Assembly: GCA_020048795.1 (NCBI GenBank)
Contig: JAIFMA010000078.1
Coordinates: 1 to 6,354, forward strand
Direction of reading: 5' to 3'
DNA: 6,354 bases
Source: Rhodoferax sp.
GTDB taxonomy: Bacteria > Pseudomonadota > Gammaproteobacteria > Burkholderiales > Burkholderiaceae_C
This document shows, piece by piece, positions 1-5,479 of the stretch. Numbering within the stretch: position 1 is the stretch's first letter; the number at the start of each line of letters is the position of its first letter. Both the position numbers and the translations under genes were made by a program. The notes beneath the pieces are model-generated. The model was not told where the DNA came from. It saw nothing but the letters and a program-made list of their open reading frames with translations, and did not search any database.

Positions 1-8
1 CGGCCCGC

Positions 9-1079
9 ATGAGTATCCAGGCACGTTTTCAGTTGAGCTACCCGGGGTTCACCCTGGATGTGGATCTGAACTTGCCGGGCCAAGGTGTCACCGCGCTGTT
101 TGGCCCGTCGGGTTGCGGCAAGACCACGCTGCTGCGCTGCATGGCTGGCCTGACGCGTGCCAGCCTGGGCCAGCTCAGCGTGAACGGTGAAACCTGGCAC
201 CGCGACACGCTGTTTGTGCCCACCCATCAGCGTGCACTGGGTTATGTGTTTCAGGAAGCCAACCTGTTCAACCACCTGAGCATCCGGCGCAACCTGCTGT
301 ATGGTCAGTCGCGTGTGCCAGCGGCCAGCCGGCGCGTTGGTTTTGAACACATCGTCGATCTGCTGGGCATCGGGCCGCTGCTGGAGCGCATGCCCGCCGG
401 GCTGTCGGGCGGTGAGCGCCAGCGCGCGGCCATAGCGCGTGCGCTGCTGACCAGCCCGCGTCTGCTGCTGATGGACGAGCCACTGGCTGCGCTGGACGTC
501 AGGCGCAAGCAGGAGATATTGCCCTACCTGCAGCGGCTGCACGCGGAGCTGGACATTCCGCTCATCTACGTCAGCCACGCGCCCGACGAAGTGGCGCAGT
601 TGGCCGACCATCTGGTGGTGATGGAGGTGGGCCGGGCCGTTGCCGCCGGGGGTCTGACCGAAACGCTGGCGCGTATCGACCTGCCAATTCACCTGGGTGA
701 GGACGCTGGTGTGGTGCTGCAGGCGGTGGTGGCCGAGCGTGATACGTCCTGGCACCTGACGCGCGTGGAATTTCCCGGCGGCAGCCTGTGGGTGCGCGAT
801 GGCGGCCACGCGCTGGGCCAGCCGGTGCGGGTGCGCATTTTGGCACGTGATGTCAGCATCGCCTTGCAACGAAGCACCCACACCAGCATCCAGAACTGCC
901 TGAGCGCCGTGGTCGATGAAATTGCCGATGACCACCACCCTGCCTTGTCGCTGATTCGACTCAAGTTGGGTGACTCGCCGGTACTGGCGCGCCTGACCCG
1001 CCGCTCAGCCGTGGGCTTGGGGCTGTTGCCAGGTTTACCGGTCTGGGTGCAAATCAAGGCGGTGGCGCTGATCGGCTAG
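9..1079 (+). CDS. modC: Molybdate ABC transporter ATP-binding protein ModC
   Basis: This is the cytoplasmic ATPase that powers molybdate import through the ModB permease, with periplasmic ModA delivering the ion. Seen in the 356-residue protein: Walker A GPSGCGKTT at 32-40, Q-loop glutamine at 82, ABC signature LSGGERQR at 132-139, Walker B LLLMDEP at 152-158 and switch histidine H190. The C-terminal third (about 290-354, starting at SIQNCLSAVVDEI and ending LPVWVQIKAVAL) fits a Mop/TOBE molybdate-binding domain. That domain, together with the usual ModC length of about 350-365, separates it from sulfate or iron ABC ATPases. The start lies only 8 bases into the window, so its ribosome binding site and any overlap with modB cannot be judged. 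modA and modB are expected immediately upstream. No clear terminator follows the stop codon. Confidence 0.93.
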   Translation: MSIQARFQLSYPGFTLDVDLNLPGQGVTALFGPSGCGKTTLLRCMAGLTRASLGQLSVNGETWHRDTLFVPTHQRALGYVFQEANLFNHLSIRRNLLYGQSRVPAASRRVGFEHIVDLLGIGPLLERMPAGLSGGERQRAAIARALLTSPRLLLMDEPLAALDVRRKQEILPYLQRLHAELDIPLIYVSHAPDEVAQLADHLVVMEVGRAVAAGGLTETLARIDLPIHLGEDAGVVLQAVVAERDTSWHLTRVEFPGGSLWVRDGGHALGQPVRVRILARDVSIALQRSTHTSIQNCLSAVVDEIADDHHPALSLIRLKLGDSPVLARLTRRSAVGLGLLPGLPVWVQIKAVALIG

Positions 1080-1103
1080 TGCGGCACCCGATGCCTCTCA
1101 AGT

Positions 1104-1161
1104 TTTGATCAAATTGGCTTGTAGTGCATACTTTATAAGCGCTGGTAGCTACACTATTTGA
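1104..1161. repeat. Putative Comamonadaceae-type intergenic palindromic repeat
   Basis: A stretch more AT-rich than its surroundings lies just after modC. It opens with a perfect 10-base palindrome TTTGATCAAA (1104-1113). It then carries GGCTTGTAG and, after a short AT-rich spacer, AAGCGCTGGTAGCTAC. The layout resembles dispersed elements of about 50 bases that I remember between genes of Acidovorax, Rhodoferax and Polaromonas, with AGCGCT cores, flanking TAGC/GCTA and edges near TTGAT. It is imperfect as an inverted repeat and could equally serve as a weak transcript end for the mod operon. Family membership is from memory and unverified. Confidence 0.4.
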
Positions 1162-1243
1162 AGCAATCAGGGCCGCATGCGAGGTGGTTGTGGATTTTCC
1201 AGATGGGGTGCCAAGCGTCAGCAAGATGGCGGAACTTGCTCAG

Positions 1244-1570
1244 TCAACTCTGGCTTGCCCTGGCACGCAACGATTGTCGGGGCCAAGGGGTTTTCGGCTT
1301 GGCTGGTTTAGACTCGTTGCGGTTAGCCAGCGCGCCAAAATGCCTCAGCGAAGCCAGCCGTTCAACTATGTTCTGGAAGGCCTGCAATGACATGGCTTTT
1401 GGTGATAAACCTGCCAGGCAAGCTGGCAAATCGAGGGTATTGAGGTGGTTCAAGGCCTGCTCCTGTTCCCTGGTGCGATACTTGGCTTCGTATATCTGGA
1501 ATGCCTGTCCCTTGCAGATCCAGCCGTCATCCAGCGGCAAAGCACGGCTGGAAACGGCGTGCACTTTCAC
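1244..1570 (-). CDS. Doubtful hypothetical protein, divergent from the fusion gene
   Basis: A minus-strand frame of 108 residues starts with GTG at 1570 and runs away from the fusion gene, only 14 bases from the latter's ATG. I do not recognise the product. The first 60 residues look protein-like rather than like a random shadow, with a mix of hydrophobic and charged residues (for example GQAFQIYEAKYRTREQEQAL at about 22-41) and no low complexity. The tail is basic and looks less convincing. After the TGA at 1244-1246 the same frame stays open to a TAG at 1154-1156, so an older, longer gene with an internal stop is possible. No convincing ribosome binding site precedes the GTG. There is a faint, possibly chance likeness to the N-terminus of NusG/RfaH proteins around residues 25-50. 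It may be a remnant or spurious. Confidence 0.25.
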   Translation of the reverse strand: MKVHAVSSRALPLDDGWICKGQAFQIYEAKYRTREQEQALNHLNTLDLPACLAGLSPKAMSLQAFQNIVERLASLRHFGALANRNESKPAKPKTPWPRQSLRARASQS

Positions 1571-1584
1571 ATTGCGCTATTTCT

Positions 1585-3861
1585 ATGACTGAGCAAGACG
1601 CCTTCTCTGCCCTATTTGCTTCAGAACCGGCCAACAACGCGATGCCAGGGGTGGCCGATCCACCCTGGAAAGTGATGCTGGTCGATGATGAAGAGGATAT
1701 TCGCGCCGTGCTGCGTCTTGCGCTGGCCGATGTGCGGGTAGATGAGCGAAGCTTGCAATTGCTGGAAGCAAAATCCTCCGAGGAGGCTAAAACCCGCCTG
1801 ACTGAGCATCCCGACACCGCACTGATCCTGCTTGACGTGGTGATGGAAACCAAAAACGCCGGACTGGAGTTGGTGCGCTACATTCGCGAAGAACTCGGCA
1901 ACCATAAGACGCAGATCGTACTTGTTACCGGCCAGCCTGGCTATGTAACCCAGCGCGAAGTCATCACGAGATATGCCATCAATGGCTACCATCTGAAGTC
2001 AGACCTGTCGGCCGACAAAATTTTCAGCTCGGTCCATTCGGCCTTACGCTCGTATCAGGCCCTGGTTGCGCTGCAACTGCGACAAGAGCAACTGTCCAAT
2101 ATTCTCTGGGGCTCCGGGATTGGCACCTGGGAATGGAACATCCATACTGGTGAAGCCAGATTCAATGAACGCTGGGCCGAAATGTTTGGCTATTCTCTTG
2201 AAGAACTGGCACCAGTCAGCATCGACACCTGGACGCGACTACTGCATCCAGATGACCTGGAGCGTTTCAAAAACCGCCTTTCCAGCTACTTTTCCGACGA
2301 ATCTGACCATTACGAATGCGAAGCCCGCGTGCGTCACAAGCAAGGCCACTGGGTTTGGGTACTTGATCGTGGCAAGGTGGTGAGCCGAACACCCAATGGG
2401 CTGCCTGACTGGATCTCCGGCACAAGAGACGACATTAGCTTGCGCAAGCTGGGTGAAGAGCGCTTTCGCACCGTCGCCGACTACACGCTGGACTGGGAAT
2501 ACTGGGAAGGGCCGCAACATGAAATGTTGTACATGAGTCCCTCCAGCGAAAGAGTCACTGGCTACAAACGCGATGAATTCTTTGCTGATCCGTCGCTGCT
2601 GGTGCACATCACCTACCCGGATGACGTGGCTTTGCTGCAGCACCACCGTCTCGAAGTGAGCCATGACGAAGACGGTTCACTGGAATACCGCATCGTGCAC
2701 CGCGACGGCTCAGTGCGCTGGATGGAGCACGGATGTCACCCGGTACTCGATGCCAACGGCCAGTTCCGCGGCCGGCGGGTCAGCAACCGCGATGTGACTG
2801 ACCGCAAGAGCGCCGAAGTACGCGCCAACGAATTGCTGCATGTGGCGCAAAAGACCTACGGCCTGATCCTGGCCGGTGGTCGTGGCAGCCGCTTGCATCA
2901 GTTGACAGCCGAGCGCTCCAAGCCAGCCGTGCCATTCGGGGGCAAGCTGCGAATCATTGACTTCCCCCTGAGCAACTGCGTCAATTCCGGTATTCGGCGG
3001 GTCGGAGTGCTCACGCAATACAAGGCGCAGAGTCTGATTCGGCACATCGAGCGGGGTTGGGGGTTTCTGGAACCCACCTTGAGCGAATACATTGACGTGG
3101 TGCCAGCCCAGCAGCAAATCAATGCCGGCTGGTACAGCGGTACGGCCAATGCGGTATTTCAAAACCTGGCCCTGCTTGATGAGGCTGACCCGACCTATGT
3201 GCTGATTCTGGCCGGTGACCACATCTACAAAATGGATTACACCCGGCTGCTGGCTGACCATGTCAACAGTGCAGCCGACCTGACCGTGGCCTGCATCGAG
3301 TTGCCGCTGCAGGACGTCACCGGCTTTGGTGTCATGGCGGTAGACGAGGGCGCACGGGTGACGGCCTTTGAAGAAAAGCCGGCCAACCCCATTGCCATTC
3401 CCGACAACCCGCTCTACGCGCTGGCCAGCATGGGTATCTATGTGTTCAACGCGGCTTTGCTGCGCGAGCAGCTCCGCCTGGATGCCGCCGACGAGCATTC
3501 CAGCCACGACTTCGGGCGTGATTTGATCCCGCGCCTGATTCACAGCCACCATGTGCAGGCACACCGTTTTACCGACAGTTGCGTCAACATGATCCAGGGC
3601 CGTCCGTACTGGCGCGATGTGGGGACCGTGGATGCCTATTGGGAAGCCAACATGGACCTGACCCATGTGGTACCCGACCTGAATCTGTACGATGACGACT
3701 GGCCTATTTTGAGTGTCCATGAGCGCTCGGCACCGGCCAAATTCGTATTTCGGGAGCCAGCACTGCGTGGTATGGCGCTGGACTCGCTGGTGTCGAATGG
3801 CTGCATTGTCAGTGGCGCCAACGTTTACGGCTCGGTTACCCGAGGTGGTGGTGGGGCGTAA
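1585..3861 (+). CDS. Receiver-PAS-PAS-GlgC fusion (response regulator joined to ADP-glucose pyrophosphorylase), C-terminus frameshifted
   Basis: The 758-residue open frame joins a sensory module to glucose-1-phosphate adenylyltransferase (ATP + glucose 1-phosphate to ADP-glucose + PPi, the committed step of bacterial glycogen synthesis). Residues 28-157 are a CheY-like receiver: acidic D34/D35, phospho-acceptor D84 in LLDVVMET, T115 and K138. It resembles receivers of large Burkholderiales regulators with PPWKV before the first strand. Two PAS_3-type domains follow at about 171-285 (HPDDLERF, GTRDDIS) and 291-408 (YPDDVALL, NRDVTDRK). GlgC begins near 424: GGRGSRL nucleotide loop (431-437), KPAVPFGG (446-453), WYSGTANAV (516-524), catalytic D545 in GDHIYKMDY and substrate K598 in EEKPANP. 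ATG 1585 is chosen over ATG 1501 because the extra 28 residues are basic and unlike the family; its ribosome binding site is weak. No standalone ATG start for glgC is visible. The frame ends at 3861 inside the C-terminal beta-helix, short of the usual end, so this copy may be defective. Confidence 0.85.
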   Translation: MTEQDAFSALFASEPANNAMPGVADPPWKVMLVDDEEDIRAVLRLALADVRVDERSLQLLEAKSSEEAKTRLTEHPDTALILLDVVMETKNAGLELVRYIREELGNHKTQIVLVTGQPGYVTQREVITRYAINGYHLKSDLSADKIFSSVHSALRSYQALVALQLRQEQLSNILWGSGIGTWEWNIHTGEARFNERWAEMFGYSLEELAPVSIDTWTRLLHPDDLERFKNRLSSYFSDESDHYECEARVRHKQGHWVWVLDRGKVVSRTPNGLPDWISGTRDDISLRKLGEERFRTVADYTLDWEYWEGPQHEMLYMSPSSERVTGYKRDEFFADPSLLVHITYPDDVALLQHHRLEVSHDEDGSLEYRIVHRDGSVRWMEHGCHPVLDANGQFRGRRVSNRDVTDRKSAEVRANELLHVAQKTYGLILAGGRGSRLHQLTAERSKPAVPFGGKLRIIDFPLSNCVNSGIRRVGVLTQYKAQSLIRHIERGWGFLEPTLSEYIDVVPAQQQINAGWYSGTANAVFQNLALLDEADPTYVLILAGDHIYKMDYTRLLADHVNSAADLTVACIELPLQDVTGFGVMAVDEGARVTAFEEKPANPIAIPDNPLYALASMGIYVFNAALLREQLRLDAADEHSSHDFGRDLIPRLIHSHHVQAHRFTDSCVNMIQGRPYWRDVGTVDAYWEANMDLTHVVPDLNLYDDDWPILSVHERSAPAKFVFREPALRGMALDSLVSNGCIVSGANVYGSVTRGGGGA

Positions 3862-4027
3862 CGTGATCATCAGGCGCGCCGTGGTGGACAGTGGCTGCAT
3901 CATCCCGGACGGCTTTCAGGTTGGCGTCAACCCCGATTCAGATCGCGAGCGCTTTCATGTCACTGAGCGCGGCATCGCCCTGATCACCCCGGAAATGTTG
4001 GGCCAGCCGCCACATCGGGTGGTGTGA
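3836..4027 (+). pseudogene. glgC: Out-of-frame C-terminal piece of GlgC
   Basis: Reading one base later than the fusion gene, 63 codons encode the normal end of GlgC: LPEVVVGRNV, then RRAVVDSGCIIPDG, then a tail with RF, ERGIALIT and PEML. This matches the end of E. coli GlgC as I recall it (LPEVWVGRS, CVIPEG, RFYRSEEGIVLVTREML). The upstream frame matches the family up to the SV at 3832-3837. Between that SV and this LPEV the E. coli protein has 18 residues, the rung spanning about LFSRVRVNS to NIDSAVL. None of them is encoded here, which predicts a loss of about 56 bases (3n+2) that also shifts the frame. The missing turn and tail belong to the left-handed beta-helix that supports subunit contacts and allosteric sites. 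There is no plausible independent start, so this is a remnant unless the gap is an assembly fault. Confidence 0.8.
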
Positions 4028-4156
4028 GGGCCCTCAAGTGGTTACGGGTTTTTGCGAAGGCTGTGTGACGGTGAAGTGTTGAACCGGCCTGAACCGGCAC
4101 GCGCCCATTGCAGCGGCGTAAACTGACACCCATCGCAACCGAAACCCTACCTCAGT
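4028..4156. other. 129-base gap before the aminotransferase gene
   Basis: This stretch separates the GlgC tail from the aminotransferase. It contains a 10-base-period direct repeat of GAACCGGC (4081-4088 and 4091-4098). I see no strong Rho-independent terminator and no confident sigma-70 promoter, although the aminotransferase's promoter, if it has its own, should lie here. Confidence 0.5.
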
Positions 4157-5056
4157 ATGAACACCCTGCCCTGCCTGCCCTGCTACCTTAACGGCGAATT
4201 CACCACCTTGCCCAACGCCAGGATCAGCGTGATGGACCGGGGTTTCATTTTTGGTGATGGGGTGTACGAGGTGGCACCGGTGTATGCGGGGCAGTTGTTT
4301 CGCTTTGAGCAGCACATGGCCCGGCTAGAGCGCAGCCTGCACGAATGCCGCATCAACAACCCGCTGACACGGCCGCAATGGGTTGACGTGATCACTCAAT
4401 TGATAGCATCTTACACAGTATCCACGGGGGCTACGGCCCAAAACATTGACCAACTGATCTACATCCAGGTTAGCCGTGGTGTGGCCATGCGTGACCATGT
4501 GATGCCGACCGACATCACGCCCACGGTGTTTGTCATGACGAACCAGATGGTGCCACCCAGCACCGAGCAGCGTCAGCAGGGCGTGGCCTGCGTCAGCGCC
4601 GATGACTTTCGCTGGGCCAAGGCACACATCAAAGCCACCAGCCTGCTTGGTGCCGTGTTTGCCCGCCAGATCAGCTTTGACGCGAATGCCATCGAGACGG
4701 TGATGTTTCGTGATGGTTATTTGAGTGAAGCGGCGACCTGCAATGTCTGGGTCGTGAAAGACGCCAAGGTGCTGGGCACCCCCAGGGACAACCTGGTGCT
4801 TGAAGGCATTCGATATGGCCTGATTGAAGAAATCTGCCAGGCGCAGGGTATCGGTTTTGAGTTGCGTCGTGTCAGTCGTGCCGAGGTGCTGGCTGCCGAC
4901 GAGATCATGCTGTCATCTGCCACCAAAGAGGTGCTGCCGGCGACGCTGCTCGATGGCTTGCCAGTGGGCCATGGCAGGCCCGGCCCCGTCTATGCCAAGT
5001 TGTATGCGGGCTACCAGGATGCCAAGGCCCAGATGCTGCGAAAAGCGGCAAGCTAA
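4157..5056 (+). CDS. dat: D-amino acid aminotransferase (PLP fold-type IV)
   Basis: This predicted cytoplasmic enzyme moves the amino group between D-amino acids and 2-oxo acids, for example D-alanine and 2-oxoglutarate giving D-glutamate for peptidoglycan. Visible in 299 residues: ARISVMDRGFIFGDGVYEV (21-39) with Y37; RGVAMRDHVMP (107-117), where R112 and H114 fit the carboxylate-binding R-x-H of D-amino acid aminotransferases; catalytic lysine K159 in HIKATSLLG; EAATCNVW (191-198), with E191 as the expected PLP-nitrogen partner; and SSATKEVLP (253-261). The R-x-H motif favours D-amino acid over branched-chain aminotransferase or aminodeoxychorismate lyase. The protein is slightly long for the family (about 285). 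The excess falls at residues 85-96, where a repeat-like DNA segment lies in frame. The ribosome binding site before ATG 4157 is weak. Substrate choice is inferred from motifs. Confidence 0.88.
   Translation: MNTLPCLPCYLNGEFTTLPNARISVMDRGFIFGDGVYEVAPVYAGQLFRFEQHMARLERSLHECRINNPLTRPQWVDVITQLIASYTVSTGATAQNIDQLIYIQVSRGVAMRDHVMPTDITPTVFVMTNQMVPPSTEQRQQGVACVSADDFRWAKAHIKATSLLGAVFARQISFDANAIETVMFRDGYLSEAATCNVWVVKDAKVLGTPRDNLVLEGIRYGLIEEICQAQGIGFELRRVSRAEVLAADEIMLSSATKEVLPATLLDGLPVGHGRPGPVYAKLYAGYQDAKAQMLRKAAS
4398..4443. repeat. Possible repeat element inserted in frame in the aminotransferase gene
   Basis: The segment begins TTGATAGCATC and ends GGGGGCTACGGCCCAAAA. It shares, in the same order, the words AGTAT, CAC, CTAC, GCC, AA and TTGA with the reverse complement of the element at 1104-1161. 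It encodes about SYTVSTGATAQN, a small, polar stretch exactly where the protein is longer than its relatives, between the RPQW helix and the IYIQVSRGVA strand. I therefore read it as a worn copy of a dispersed palindromic element kept in frame. Drift of a surface loop would be the alternative. Confidence 0.35.
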
Positions 5057-5240
5057 CGGTCATGGCAACCAGGTGACCCGACACCTGCAACCCCGAACCG
5101 TCAAGATGTGCACACATGCGCCAAAAGCGGCGCAAGGTCTGGGCAGAAATGGTGATGCCGAGTTGAGGCAGCCCCCACCCCCACCAGCGGTGCCCGAGCT
5201 GTCGTTTATGGCACCAGACGACCCGAGCATCGGCGAGTGG
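5057..5240. other. Gap between the aminotransferase and the PIN gene; no antitoxin recognised
   Basis: A VapB-type antitoxin would be expected directly before a vapC-like gene. I checked the forward frames here for AbrB/MazE, Phd or ribbon-helix-helix signatures and saw none. The frame that leads into the PIN gene is open across the whole gap, but its product is proline-rich (five prolines in a row, from the C-rich run near 5167-5180) and not recognisable. Any antitoxin has been lost or eroded beyond recognition. Confidence 0.5.
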
Positions 5241-5468
5241 ATGGTCATCACCACACTGGTCGATACCAACGTCCTGCCCGACCTCTACAAGGCTGAGCCG
5301 CTGTGGGCACCCTGGTCGCTGCAGCAACTGCGACTGGCGCGCACCGGCGTGCCGCCCGACTGTTTCATCGGCGCGCACGCCGCCGCCCAAGGCTGCACGC
5401 TGCTGACGCGCGATGCCGGGCGCTACCGCAGATGTTTCCCGGGTATTGGGCTGATCAGCCCCAATTGA
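5241..5468 (+). pseudogene. VapC-like PIN-domain toxin with internal deletion
   Basis: The 75-residue product joins the two ends of a PIN-domain endoribonuclease of the VapC family (full proteins cleave RNA and are normally held by a VapB antitoxin). The N-terminal part has TTLVDTNVLPDLY with active-site D8, followed by LWAPWSLQQL. The C-terminal part has GVPPDCFIGAHAAAQG with D40, TRDAGRYR with D58, and the typical ending FPGIGLISPN. Full members are about 130-140 residues. The middle 60-70 residues are absent at a junction near residues 30-35, including the usual second-helix acidic residue (glutamate in the YAE-like motif). The frame is preserved. With one catalytic acid and much of the fold gone, nuclease activity is unlikely. 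ATG 5241 is chosen for its match to family starts; the frame is open further upstream. It ends 11 bases before the next gene. Confidence 0.72.
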
Positions 5469-5479
5469 GCCCGGCTGCC

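Noticed and set aside
1501..1584. Upstream ATG adding 28 residues to the fusion protein
   Set aside because: The extra residues are basic and Cys/His/Arg-rich with no family match, whereas ATG 1585 gives a lead-in typical of these receivers (acidic, then PPWKV).
1158..1592. 144-residue forward frame in the gap after modC
   Set aside because: The product is rich in Trp, Cys, Ser and Arg with no coherent domain, overlaps the fusion start, and has no ribosome binding site.
3841..3862. Programmed frameshift at the GGTGGTGGTGGGG run joining the two GlgC frames
   Set aside because: Homology requires the frame change before LPEV at 3836, upstream of the G run, and 18 residues are missing as well; slippage at the run cannot restore them.
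2710..3903. 397-residue minus-strand frame opposite glgC
   Set aside because: It lies antisense to a strongly recognisable GlgC catalytic domain, and its product has no family features; it is a shadow of GC-biased codon use.
4024..4035. GGGCCC-containing sequence after the GlgC tail as a terminator
   Set aside because: The palindrome is very short with no following T-run, so it is not a credible Rho-independent terminator.
4824..5240. Long forward frame overlapping the aminotransferase as an N-terminal extension of the PIN protein
   Set aside because: The overlapping part is a Cys/Arg-rich shadow of the aminotransferase; only the portion from 5241 matches the PIN family.
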